From the NCBI GenBank assembly GCA_964504135.1, contig CAZDCW010000029.1, positions 1-16,657 on the forward strand: a stretch of DNA of 16,657 nt, read 5' to 3'. This document shows, one piece after another, positions 1 through 6,360 of this stretch. Under the pieces are notes generated by a model. That model was not told the DNA's origin. It did not search any database and saw nothing but the letters and a program-made list of their open reading frames with translations. Position 1 is the stretch's first letter. Each line of letters starts with the position of its first letter. A program made the position numbers and the translations under genes. Origin of the DNA: JACPTG01 sp964504135 (GTDB lineage: Archaea > Nanobdellota > Nanobdellia > Woesearchaeales > UBA10216).

Positions 1-55
1 TCTAATCTCGTAAATTGCATGCGAATTTTGCACTAATTACCGCAATTTACGATAT
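1..55. repeat. palindromic dispersed repeat, copy 1 (cut by window edge)
   Basis: The first 55 bases match 3326-3380 with one difference (C at 33, T at 3358). The unit contains an 11-bp perfect inverted repeat, TCGTAAATTGC at 8-18 and GCAATTTACGA at 42-52, around a 23-nt AT-rich centre. Similarity stops at base 55. The window begins inside the repeat, so any further left part, such as the second inverted repeat beside copy 2, cannot be seen. The right arm also encodes the last codons of the small ORF ending at 33. Confidence 0.9.
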
Positions 56-296
56 CAGCTGCAAGGCCTACATAACCGCCCAACTCAACATACAACCACG
101 GGTCGCGCCCTGACGCCGCAGCATATCCTATGCCAGCACCTACCAAGACACCCCTGACCAGCGGCGTTAACACAATTCGCAGAACCTCGCTGCGAGGCAG
201 AACTTCCCCTGTTACGACCGCCTTCCTTAGCACTTCAAGGTCATAGCCGGGCATACAGGCCCTGCCCAACTGTCTTGCCAAATCTTCCAAGCCCAT
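33..296 (-). CDS. unknown 87-aa protein ending inside the repeat
   Basis: I do not recognise this protein. It begins at an ATG (296-294). A TATA-like TTTTTATTAAAA stretch lies about 24 bp upstream, the spacing seen for other genes here. The N-terminal half is charged and helical. A moderately hydrophobic stretch around residues 40-62 (IVLTPLVRGVLVGAGIGYAAA) could be one membrane segment or an amphipathic helix, followed by a short Gly/Tyr/Val-rich tail. The last seven residues and the TAG stop come from the right arm of the palindromic repeat, so the original C-terminus may have been replaced when the repeat arrived. It has no visible operon partner; NucS starts about 750 bp away on the same strand. 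The promoter placement supports a real gene; the function is unknown. Confidence 0.5.
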   Translation of the reverse strand: MGLEDLARQLGRACMPGYDLEVLRKAVVTGEVLPRSEVLRIVLTPLVRGVLVGAGIGYAAASGRDPWLYVELGGYVGLAADIVNCGN

Positions 297-330
297 AAGC
301 GTGGTGTTGCCAATTTTAATAAAAAGTTAA

Positions 331-1047
331 TCACAAATCCAACCTTCTCTGAGAGCTGTCGTACTTCTCCATGTACCTTGGAGGGATGATGCTCCTGAAC
401 TCATAGCCAAACTGGGCAATAAGCTCTGCTGCCGAAGGCGAGATTTTGGGCGCAGCGACTATGCCGCGTATCACTGAGAGGCCCTTGGTCTGCTTCACCT
501 TCTCAGCATACCTTCTGAGCTGCTCAACAGCCTTGTGGTCTGCGGAGTAACGCTTGCACTCCACAACCACAAGGACATTGTTGCGGTCATAGCCGAATAC
601 GTCTATGAAGCCGAAACGGGTATGCTCCTCCATGCTCAGCGGAGTAAAGCCTGCCTCAATCAGGGAAGGGTTGTTGTAAATCATTACAGACATGTCCTTC
701 TCAGAGCCAACAAGCTGCAGCTTCTGCGAATCCTGCATTTCCTGCGAATGGAAAAAATGCAGCCTGCTGATGATAATGGTCATGCACTCCTTCTCATTCC
801 TGCAGTCCAGAACCAGCCTCTGGCCATCCTCCGCAACCTTGATAGAGGTGTTATCCCTCATATAGTTAATCGGAACGCCGCCGCACGGCTGATGGATAAG
901 GAGTGTTTTGTCTGACTTGATTATTATGATACGGTCGCCTTCTCCCAGAAAGCTCTCCGCCCTGCCGCTGTATGATACAGTGCAGCTCGCTGACATGACA
1001 ATTACCTTGTTCGAGCCCAGAGCCTGCCTTACTGCAGACGCGTCCAT
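331..1047 (-). CDS. nucS: NucS/EndoMS-type mismatch-specific endonuclease
   Basis: NucS/EndoMS is a PD-(D/E)xK nuclease that cuts both strands around mismatches in archaea and actinobacteria, or processes branched DNA. From the ATG at 1047 the protein has 238 residues. The N-terminal beta domain shows the family signature GEGDRIIIIKSD...LLIHQ, and the catalytic domain shows GFIDVFG (Asp149), VVVECKRY (Glu163 and Lys165) and QLRRY (176-180). The reading frame continues upstream to a TTG at 1089. I prefer the ATG because a TTATAA box (1071-1076) lies about 26 bp before it and would overlap the coding region of the longer form. The N-terminus starts a little shorter than I recall for thermococcal NucS, so the TTG start stays possible. 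It is divergent from the small gene at 1122. The family assignment is firm; the mismatch role is inferred. Confidence 0.88.
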   Translation of the reverse strand: MDASAVRQALGSNKVIVMSASCTVSYSGRAESFLGEGDRIIIIKSDKTLLIHQPCGGVPINYMRDNTSIKVAEDGQRLVLDCRNEKECMTIIISRLHFFHSQEMQDSQKLQLVGSEKDMSVMIYNNPSLIEAGFTPLSMEEHTRFGFIDVFGYDRNNVLVVVECKRYSADHKAVEQLRRYAEKVKQTKGLSVIRGIVAAPKISPSAAELIAQFGYEFRSIIPPRYMEKYDSSQRRLDL

Positions 1048-1070
1048 GGCCAGGGAAACCTGGAGGGCGC

Positions 1071-1076
1071 TTATAA
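1071..1076 (-). promoter_or_regulatory. TATA box for nucS
   Basis: TTATAA is centred about 26 bp upstream of the ATG at 1047. It is one of two TATA motifs placed back to back, 18 bp apart, in this divergent region. Confidence 0.5.
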
Positions 1077-1093
1077 CAATTTTGCGCAAAGAA

Positions 1094-1099
1094 TTATAA
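1094..1099 (+). promoter_or_regulatory. TATA box for the small gene at 1122
   Basis: TTATAA is centred about 25 bp upstream of the GTG at 1122 and implies a leaderless transcript. The hexamer is palindromic, so direction is inferred only from the spacing. Confidence 0.45.
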
Positions 1100-1121
1100 A
1101 GCTGAAGGAGCCTCCCAAGGC

Positions 1122-1403
1122 GTGGAATTTTACATTTTAAAAGGCGTGGTTAAAGCTCCTGACACAAGCACAATATTCAACGCAATATCACACAACGCCA
1201 TTTATCTGATGCCAAGACAGGATGGCCAGATTGTTATGATTAGTTACCGAGATAGAGCAGAAGGCTGGTTATCCCTGGGACCCCCGGATGCTCCGGTAGG
1301 AGCCTTAGCCAAAAGCCAAGCCGCTATAATGCGGGACTTTGATGCTTTCGGATCATCTCAGTGGGGGCTGTGGCAGCGTGTAGAGCAGAAAGAAATGAAC
1401 TAA
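1122..1403 (+). CDS. unknown 93-aa protein
   Basis: I do not recognise this small soluble protein. It starts at GTG, placed about 25 bp after a TATA box, and reads through 93 codons to TAA. The sequence is rich in Ile, Ala, Asp and Gln with no signal peptide, membrane segment or cysteine cluster. The pattern of short beta strands (residues 1-10, 26-44) followed by a helix (around 60-75) suggests a small alpha/beta fold. Its stop overlaps the convergent isoaspartate methyltransferase stop by three bases. It is divergent from nucS and might share regulation with it, but nothing shows a shared function. Confidence 0.6.
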   Translation: MEFYILKGVVKAPDTSTIFNAISHNAIYLMPRQDGQIVMISYRDRAEGWLSLGPPDAPVGALAKSQAAIMRDFDAFGSSQWGLWQRVEQKEMN

Positions 1404-2041
1404 CCATGCCCACCGGTCAAGGGCACGAACATAAAGTCACCGAGGGGCTCATAACTGAGTTTTCCATCACACTTCCTTACTCTGGTTAGAACCTGGCCAA
1501 AAGAAGGGCCGACAGGCGCCACAAGAATGCCGCCATCCTTAAGCTCCTCAATTAAGGGACTGGGAATTTCCCTGCACGCAGCGGAAACAACTATCCTATC
1601 ATAAGGCGCAGCAGGCCCGTAGCCCCTGCTTCCATCCCAGTTAATGACCTCCACATTGCTTATTCCAGCGCGCTTAAGATTAGCAGCTGCAAATGCCGCG
1701 AGCTCAGGGATGATTTCAGTCGCATAAACCCTACCCTTCTTTCCAACAATCTGTGCGATAACCGCAGCCTGGTAGCCCGAGCCTGCACCGACCTCAAGGA
1801 CCTTCATGCCCTTACCGAGCTCAAGAGCCTGGGTTATTATCATGACAGTTGTAGGCTGAGAAATGGTCTGCCCTGCCGGGATTGGAAGAGGATAATCGCC
1901 GTAAGCCTGGCCACGGTAATTGTCAGGGACAAATAGCTCTCTTGGAACTGACTGAAAGGCCCTGATTACGGCCTTGCCGGTTACAAGGCCTGAAGACTTC
2001 CAATAGTCAAGGATGTGCCTCTTCTGCGATTCGTAATGCAT
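1400..2041 (-). CDS. pcm: protein-L-isoaspartate O-methyltransferase
   Basis: This cytosolic repair enzyme transfers a methyl group from S-adenosylmethionine to the alpha-carboxyl of L-isoaspartyl residues, starting the repair of aged proteins. The 213-residue length is typical. The family segment GDYPLPIPAGQTISQP lies around residues 48-63, just before the SAM-binding motif I, VLEVGAGSGYQ (81-91). Later segments around YDRIVVSAA and GGILVAPVG match the class I methyltransferase core. It starts at ATG with an AT-rich TATA-like stretch (centre about 2069) some 28 bp upstream. The stop is TAG. It runs in the same direction as the tRNA methyltransferase upstream but has its own promoter and a 176-bp spacer. 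Confidence 0.95.
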   Translation of the reverse strand: MHYESQKRHILDYWKSSGLVTGKAVIRAFQSVPRELFVPDNYRGQAYGDYPLPIPAGQTISQPTTVMIITQALELGKGMKVLEVGAGSGYQAAVIAQIVGKKGRVYATEIIPELAAFAAANLKRAGISNVEVINWDGSRGYGPAAPYDRIVVSAACREIPSPLIEELKDGGILVAPVGPSFGQVLTRVRKCDGKLSYEPLGDFMFVPLTGGHG

Positions 2042-2217
2042 GGAAATTGAAAAGGGCAGCAGACTTTATTAATTTACTTCCCGCCTAGCCGTATTGAAAA
2101 AATCGCATTCAAACTTACCCTTAGCAGCCTGTGGCCACACTTAGTTTAGCATCTCCCTTCGGGACATCGGAGGATTCAACGCATCAGCTTCGTATACGGC
2201 AACTAAAACGAGTTTTT
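2042..2217. other. noncoding spacer between trmG10 and pcm
   Basis: This spacer holds the pcm TATA region near 2064-2074. It also has a short hairpin TCCC-TTC-GGGA at 2154-2164 and the imperfect terminator-like AAAAC-GA-GTTTT followed by a T run (2205-2218) next to the trmG10 stop. I tried to fold tRNA or C/D-box RNA structures on both strands and found no convincing fit. A small RNA cannot be excluded. Confidence 0.3.
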
Positions 2218-3228
2218 TCAATGCCGCCTCTGGCTCAGAACAACAATCCTCTTCGAAAGCGACTTATGGATATAATGGAGAAACTCGCCCTCCACCTTAA
2301 GGCCTGCACGCCTCGCAAGCTGACGGACCCTGACATTCTGAGGGAAGGCGAGGACAGCCCTTTTCCGGAGAATTCCTGGAAGAAGCCCAAGAAACCCTGC
2401 GTACGAACCCCCCTTTAACTGAGAATTCCTCCCATAAGGCAGGTCGGAAACAATGTAATCATATTTTCGCCTGACTGCAAAAGCGCTGTCGGCGAAGAGC
2501 CGATACCCCTTAATTCCATAATGGTCCAGGTTGGCCTTGCACTTATCAAGCTCACGGCCGCTTATATCATACCCAACAACGTCGCAACCCATAAGCCCTG
2601 CCTCAATAAGGATTCCGCCAGTGCCGCAGAACGGGTCGCACACAGAGCCTTTAGAACCTCCTGACAGGTTAACCATCACCCGGGCAAGCACCGGATGCAT
2701 GGATGACGGGCTGAACCCAGGCCTGAGAGCTGGCCTGCGGGCCTCAAAGTCATTGTGAACCTCTGATAGGAGCAGGCAGCAGAAAGCCTGATTCCGGGTA
2801 ATGAAGATTTCAACCAACGAGTCAGGATTCTCAAGGTTAACCACAGGACGCCTCAGCCTGCGCCACACAAACCCCGCAAGCTCCTTCTCTGAATATTTCA
2901 AGGCCCTGGCTGAATGGTTCCTGAGCCTGACAGCAAAGCTTTTCCCGCAAACCCTCTGCCACGGATATTTTTTCATACTTTGAGCGATACCTGACGGCCG
3001 GCAACTGAACAGCAGCCTGAAAACCCGCCTTGTCAGCGCAAGCCTCCATGATTTTGCCAGGAAACCCGAGACGAATCTGCCGGTCATGAGCCTGCCAGCA
3101 AGGCCATATTTTTTCAGCCCTGCAACAGACGCGGCTTCAGCGGCAGCCAGCTTCAGATTCTCCGAGGAAAGCAGCAGCAGGAGCCTCATGGCCAACCACG
3201 GGAAATGCCGGGATATAAGCGTTTGCAT
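2218..3228 (-). CDS. trmG10: tRNA (guanine10-N2)-methyltransferase, THUMP type
   Basis: The enzyme methylates the exocyclic amine of G10 in archaeal tRNAs. The 336-residue protein has an N-terminal half (to about residue 150) matching the position of the THUMP and N-terminal ferredoxin-like domains, rich in Arg and Lys for tRNA binding. A Rossmann methyltransferase domain follows, with PSSMHPVLARVMVNLS just before motif I, DPFCGTGG (198-205), and the catalytic motif IV as DLPYG (262-266). The DLPYG form in place of NPPY is characteristic of Trm-G10/Trm11-like enzymes. It starts at ATG 3228; no strong TATA was seen at the usual distance. The double palindrome lies just upstream (3291-3380), so transcription may start there or continue from the DUF5679 gene. 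Alternative: another THUMP-family N2-G methyltransferase (Trm14-like). Confidence 0.85.
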   Translation of the reverse strand: MQTLISRHFPWLAMRLLLLLSSENLKLAAAEAASVAGLKKYGLAGRLMTGRFVSGFLAKSWRLALTRRVFRLLFSCRPSGIAQSMKKYPWQRVCGKSFAVRLRNHSARALKYSEKELAGFVWRRLRRPVVNLENPDSLVEIFITRNQAFCCLLLSEVHNDFEARRPALRPGFSPSSMHPVLARVMVNLSGGSKGSVCDPFCGTGGILIEAGLMGCDVVGYDISGRELDKCKANLDHYGIKGYRLFADSAFAVRRKYDYIVSDLPYGRNSQLKGGSYAGFLGLLPGILRKRAVLAFPQNVRVRQLARRAGLKVEGEFLHYIHKSLSKRIVVLSQRRH

Positions 3229-3290
3229 CCCTACATGAATTTGCGCAGAATGTTACACCCAAGTTAAGGCTGCCCTGCTTTTGTTTATAG

Positions 3291-3328
3291 AGAATTGCGC
3301 TGATTATTTGATGGATATGCGCAATTCT
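3291..3328. repeat. 10-bp inverted repeat (left palindrome)
   Basis: AGAATTGCGC (3291-3300) and GCGCAATTCT (3319-3328) are perfect reverse complements around an 18-nt loop. The right arm overlaps the first three bases of the copy-2 repeat. It sits about 60 bp upstream of the tRNA methyltransferase start, so it could be an operator, an RNA hairpin or the outer part of the repeat element. Confidence 0.8.
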
Positions 3329-3380
3329 AATCTCGTAAATTGCATGCGAATTTTGCATTAATTACCGCAATTTACGATAT
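3326..3380. repeat. palindromic dispersed repeat, copy 2
   Basis: This copy is 54/55 identical to bases 1-55. Its 11-bp arms are at 3333-3343 and 3367-3377, and the centre, 3344-3366, contains the near-palindrome GCGAATTTTGC. It lies between the DUF5679 stop and the tRNA methyltransferase start. It has no coding capacity. The two copies are about 3.3 kb apart in the same orientation and the genes between them are housekeeping, so they do not look like the ends of one transposon. Confidence 0.9.
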
Positions 3381-3414
3381 TTCTAACTAACGAAACAAAA
3401 AAACAGGGAAGGAA

Positions 3415-3561
3415 TCAGGCCTTCCCGAGAATCCTGAACATCTTTGTCCCGCACTTTGGACAAACGCCCTTCATGGCCTTCATCTTATTCTTCATAACAG
3501 TCTCCTTGGCATCCTTCATTTCCATGTTTTTCTTGCACTTCATGCACCTGGCTTCAACCAT
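3415..3561 (-). CDS. DUF5679-like zinc-ribbon protein, 48 aa
   Basis: A 48-residue protein has two CxxC knuckles (Cys6/Cys9 and Cys34/Cys37) separated by a Lys- and Met-rich segment, ending CPKCGTKMFRILGKA. This layout, with the conserved MKN...KGxCPxCGTKxFR pattern, matches the small archaeal and bacterial DUF5679 family, of unknown function and probably a single zinc ribbon. ATG at 3561 is preceded by a purine-rich GAGGTGGAAG that could be a ribosome-binding site, unlike the leaderless starts of most neighbours. The upstream region is interrupted by the N gap. It runs toward the palindromes and the tRNA methyltransferase. Confidence 0.8.
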   Translation of the reverse strand: MVEARCMKCKKNMEMKDAKETVMKNKMKAMKGVCPKCGTKMFRILGKA

Positions 3562-3611
3562 ACTTCCACCTCAAAACTTTTTCAACCTTAAAATGCAAAT
3601 CAAAATTAGCC

Positions 3612-3624
3612 NNNNNNNNNNNNN
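3612..3624. other. assembly gap, 13 N
   Basis: The run of N lies in the spacer between two divergent small genes. The true length is unknown, so promoter spacing across it cannot be read. Confidence 0.99.
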
Positions 3625-3668
3625 ATATAAATGTTTGGGTGAATTTGTCAGAAATGCCAAAAGAAAAC

Positions 3669-3676
3669 ATATTTAA
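3669..3676 (+). promoter_or_regulatory. TATA box for the wHTH gene
   Basis: ATATTTAA is centred about 27 bp upstream of the ATG at 3700, again implying a leaderless mRNA. Confidence 0.55.
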
Positions 3677-3699
3677 CCACAACCCCTGCCCGCAAATCC

Positions 3700-3999
3700 A
3701 TGGGAAGGAAGCCGGGCAGCAGGATAAGGCAGAATATCGTCGAGATACTATACCAGATAAAACAGGGCTACGGGTATGAAATATACAAGATATACAGGAA
3801 GGCCTTCCCAAAGGCGAGCATGCGCTCAATCTACTACCACCTGAGGAAGGGCACGCAGACCAAGGAGTTCAAGGTCCAGGCTGTAGAGAAATCCAGAGGC
3901 GAATACAGCTGGGGAGGCGAGGCTGAAAAAACAATATACGCGCTGGGCGAGAACGCGGCCCCAAGAGGCGATGAAAAGCTGAGCGGGATAATCAAATGA
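3700..3999 (+). CDS. small winged-helix DNA-binding protein
   Basis: A 99-residue basic protein. Residues 8-60 follow the pattern of a winged helix-turn-helix related to PadR-like regulators: a first helix (IRQNIVEILYQIKQGYGYEIYKIY), then a second and recognition helix around ASMRSIYYHLRKG, then the wing with alternating charged residues. It probably binds DNA as a small transcription factor; the target is unknown. The C-terminal 35 residues are polar and have no recognised domain. The start is fixed by a TATA box 27 bp upstream. Its last codons overlap the end of the convergent HAD gene by a few bases. Alternative: a nucleic-acid-binding protein with no regulatory role. Confidence 0.7.
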   Translation: MGRKPGSRIRQNIVEILYQIKQGYGYEIYKIYRKAFPKASMRSIYYHLRKGTQTKEFKVQAVEKSRGEYSWGGEAEKTIYALGENAAPRGDEKLSGIIK

Positions 4000-4606
4000 T
4001 TGCCCGAATATCGGCGATTGTTGAAATAATGTGATCAGGCCCTGCCTGCCTCAGCAAAGCCTCGGAATTATAACCGGAAAGGACAGCTGCGGTGAGAACC
4101 CCTGCGTGCCTTCCAGCCTCAATATCATGAACTGTGTCACCCACAAAAAGCGTCTCCGCCGGCCTGAAGCCAAGCTTCCTTAACATGGGAATGATAACCT
4201 CCCGCTTGTCATAGGCGCCTGCAAAAATCCCTGCGAAATAATCCCTGCCTGGAAAGTATGATGCCACCTCGCGATGCAGGAACCTCTCCGGATGGCTTGA
4301 AAGAACAGCCATGCCAAAACCCCTTGCCTGCAGGTAATCCAGCGTTTCCAAAACGCCAGGAAAAGGCCTTGGAAAGCCACGCCTCTCCCAGACCTTATGG
4401 AATTTGCTGTCCCACTCCTCCTTGGCAATGTTCAGAAACCTGTTGACCTGAATCATGTAGGGCAGCGTATAATGCGAAAGGAACTCCTGCCGTTCCACCC
4501 TCGGGATGCCATGCTCCTCAAAAATCTCCATGGTCACCTCATACAGTACGCCGAAGTCATCGCTAATAGTGCCGCTCCAGTCGAAAATGACGTTCCTTGC
4601 AGCCAT
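3992..4606 (-). CDS. HAD-superfamily phosphatase, phosphoglycolate phosphatase-like
   Basis: A soluble hydrolase of 204 residues from the ATG at 4606, one base after the stop of the upstream protease gene; a GTG three codons earlier is the other possible start. All HAD motifs are visible: motif I FDWSGT (nucleophile Asp9), motif II VLSS (Ser103), motif III Lys134, and motif IV GDTVHDIEAG (Asp157 and Asp161). A helical cap of about 70 residues lies between motifs I and II, as in phosphoglycolate phosphatase and related C1-cap enzymes. The acid/base Asp normally two residues after the nucleophile is Ser here (DWSGT), recalling the DWAGT of phosphonatase, so the substrate may differ. It is the last gene of the eIF5A operon. 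Substrate not predictable. Confidence 0.85.
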   Translation of the reverse strand: MAARNVIFDWSGTISDDFGVLYEVTMEIFEEHGIPRVERQEFLSHYTLPYMIQVNRFLNIAKEEWDSKFHKVWERRGFPRPFPGVLETLDYLQARGFGMAVLSSHPERFLHREVASYFPGRDYFAGIFAGAYDKREVIIPMLRKLGFRPAETLFVGDTVHDIEAGRHAGVLTAAVLSGYNSEALLRQAGPDHIISTIADIRAII

Positions 4607-4607
4607 G

Positions 4608-5721
4608 TCACGCACCGAAAAACATCCTGAAGGTCTCCCTGAAGATTGGCGTCATAAGCAGGAAAATGAAGATGAGGAAAACAACCGAGAGCCTAGCCCA
4701 TATGACCTTCCCCAGCTCCTCGCCGAAGAAATGGCTCAAAGGCAAGGCAACCATCCTTCCGCCGTCAATCGGGCCGATGGGAAGAAGANNNNNNNNNNGC
4801 CCTGAACCCAAAAGAGCCATCCTCGGAAAAACGGTTGTTAATGCCCAAAACGCCCATGTAAGGCTTTGACCTACCCGCCGGATTCTCGGCCAAGGCAAAC
4901 GTCACTGAACTTGCGGCGTTGGCGACTGTCAACTGGTCACCTGGCTTTAATGCCGAAAGAACCCTAACCAGGTCATTGGTATTCTGCACTTCCACCCCAT
5001 TGAATGAATTATAGACAACGCCCTGCTCCAAACCAGAGGACTCGGCAGGGCTGCCAGGGGAGAAATCATCGAATGAAACACCTGCCGGCGTGTAATATGA
5101 CAGCAAGGCAGGGGCCAGGGCAAAGTTAACCAGTGCGAAGCAGAGCGCGGCCAGGAGGAAGTTGAAGAAAGGCCCTGCAGCGAATATAGAATACTTCACA
5201 ATATCCCTCTTTTTCGCCAGCACCTTCTCATCAGGCTCAACAAAGGCGCCGAAAAACGGCCCAAGGACAAAGGGGCCTGTGCTCTTTATAGGAACCTTAT
5301 GCGCCCTCGCCACAACGCCGTGGCCGAACTCATGAACAACAGCAACAAGGAAAATGCCTATGATTCCAAACCAGAAAGGAATGAAAAAGGAAGTTCCAGG
5401 AATCTTCACCCCGGGAATTACCGGGCTGATCTGCGCAGGAGCGTCAGGAACGAAAATAAGCGCGTAAAGCCCATAGAAAATAAAGCCAACCACAACCGCC
5501 ATGCCAAGGAAGCCGAAGATTATCCCTGTGTAACCCAACGACTTCACAAACCGTGGAAACCTCAAGGCGATGGCATCCATAAGCCCGATGCCCAGCCTGG
5601 ACTTGTACATGGCAAACACTCCCATATGAATCTCAAGCCTCTTCCTGTTAAGGAAAACCAACAGAAAGACTGCCAAGTAGAAGAGAATAATCCACTTGTA
5701 AGCGAGAAGCGACTCAAGCAT
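4608..5721 (-). CDS. site-2-type membrane metalloprotease with PDZ domain (interrupted by assembly gap)
   Basis: This intramembrane zinc protease is of the M50 (S2P/RseP) family, which cleaves transmembrane substrates in regulated proteolysis. Before the gap, 307 residues show several membrane segments (about 8-24, 66-90, 113-138), the zinc motif HEFGH (130-134) and a PDZ-like domain (about 213-290) with SPAESSGLEQG. After the gap the reading frame differs, but LLPIGPIDGGRM, the second conserved motif with the third metal ligand Asp, and a final membrane segment complete the protein and end at TGA 4610-4608. The frame change is explained by the arbitrary N run, so this is one gene. The residues expected between the PDZ domain and LLPIGP are mostly missing, so the real gap is probably longer than 10 bases. 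It starts six bases after eL40. Confidence 0.88.
4789..4798. other. assembly gap, 10 N, inside the protease gene
   Basis: The gap breaks the reading frame of the site-2 protease and removes part of the membrane segment before the DGG motif. Confidence 0.99.
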
Positions 5722-5727
5722 CAGAAG

Positions 5728-5889
5728 CTACTTTCTCCTCACCGGCCTCAGGGCCTTGGCGCCGCACTTCCTGCAGCTAACCTTTCCCTGCACAACCTTA
5801 AGATTCGGGGCGCGAAGCTTGGACTTGCACTTCCGGCACACAAAAATATTCCTGAAAAGCCTGGCCTCGGCCTCTGGAAACTTTACCAT
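5728..5889 (-). CDS. rpl40e: ribosomal protein eL40
   Basis: This 53-residue zinc-ribbon protein of the large ribosomal subunit is in the space between eIF5A and the protease. It begins MVKFPEAEARLFRN, the archaeal eL40 signature (typically FPEAEAR), has CRKC at 18-21 and CRKC at 39-42, and ends with the basic CGAKALRPVRRK, matching the KCGxxxLRP tail. The spacer between the two CxxC pairs is 17 residues, longer than the roughly ten I expect for eL40, so one loop is extended. ATG follows the eIF5A stop directly (TAA-ATG), which indicates translational coupling. The stop is TAG. Confidence 0.9.
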   Translation of the reverse strand: MVKFPEAEARLFRNIFVCRKCKSKLRAPNLKVVQGKVSCRKCGAKALRPVRRK

Positions 5890-6288
5890 TTACTCGCCAC
5901 CCTTAACCTGCTTCATAATCTTATACTCCATGACATGCCAGTACAGGACAGATGAGCCTGCAACCATAGAATCCCTCATCTCCTCAGGGACAGCCAGGTC
6001 AAACGTCTCGTAAGTCTCCATATCCATCACATTAGCCATATTCCCTGCCACTGAAAGCACCTGTGCTGTCTTCTTGTCAATGATAGGAACCTCAATGTTA
6101 TCGTGCGCAGGAAGAACAATGACCCTCTTGCGCTCATCAACAATGCCAACGCCCTCAATCCTCATCTTCGCATGGCCATGCTTGCCAGGCCTTGAAATCT
6201 GGATGCTGGCAATTTTGCACGGGGCGCCATCAATCACCAGGTAAGAGCCCTCCTTTAAGGAGTTGGCACCCACAGTCTTCGTCGTCAT
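5890..6288 (-). CDS. eif5a: translation initiation factor 5A (eIF5A)
   Basis: This factor promotes peptide-bond formation at stalling sequences such as polyproline and acts in termination. It carries hypusine, a modified lysine. The 132-residue length is typical. The N-terminal SH3-like domain contains the hypusine loop SRPGKHGHAK, with Lys36 as the expected modification site. The OB-fold C-terminal domain is present (residues about 70-130). A TATA box lies about 28 bp upstream of the ATG, so the mRNA is nearly leaderless. The gene heads an apparent operon eIF5A - eL40 - site-2 protease - HAD phosphatase. Deoxyhypusine synthase is not in the window. Confidence 0.97.
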   Translation of the reverse strand: MTTKTVGANSLKEGSYLVIDGAPCKIASIQISRPGKHGHAKMRIEGVGIVDERKRVIVLPAHDNIEVPIIDKKTAQVLSVAGNMANVMDMETYETFDLAVPEEMRDSMVAGSSVLYWHVMEYKIMKQVKGGE

Positions 6289-6312
6289 CCAACACCGAAG
6301 AAAAGGGGCGGC

Positions 6313-6320
6313 TATTTAAA
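6313..6320 (-). promoter_or_regulatory. TATA box for the eIF5A operon
   Basis: The + strand sequence TATTTAAA reads TTTAAATA on the minus strand, a strong archaeal TATA box centred about 28 bp before the eIF5A ATG. Confidence 0.65.
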
Positions 6321-6360
6321 GGTTGCGGATGGGGTTTTGAAATGGAATTTGCACCCATAA

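Noticed and set aside
535..1099. Open frames on the + strand opposite nucS
   Set aside because: The minus strand carries a recognisable nuclease with all motifs; the + frames have no family similarity and no promoter.
2090..2217. Possible tRNA or C/D-box RNA in the spacer
   Set aside because: A TTCAAC-like loop and a small hairpin are present, but no cloverleaf or C and D box pair could be completed.
3137..3358. Minus-strand frame of 73 codons starting within the repeat
   Set aside because: It overlaps the start of the tRNA methyltransferase in another frame and has no recognisable content.
1..3380. The repeats as a CRISPR array or as ends of a transposon carrying 3.3 kb
   Set aside because: There are only two distant copies with no spacers, and the genes between them are ordinary housekeeping genes with no transposase.
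4608..4898. Separate small gene at the end of the site-2 protease
   Set aside because: Its part after the gap is the LLPIGPIDGG motif and last membrane helix of the protease; the frame difference is caused by the arbitrary N count.
5299..5955. 218-codon + strand frame opposite the protease, eL40 and eIF5A genes
   Set aside because: It is a shadow of three well-supported minus-strand genes.
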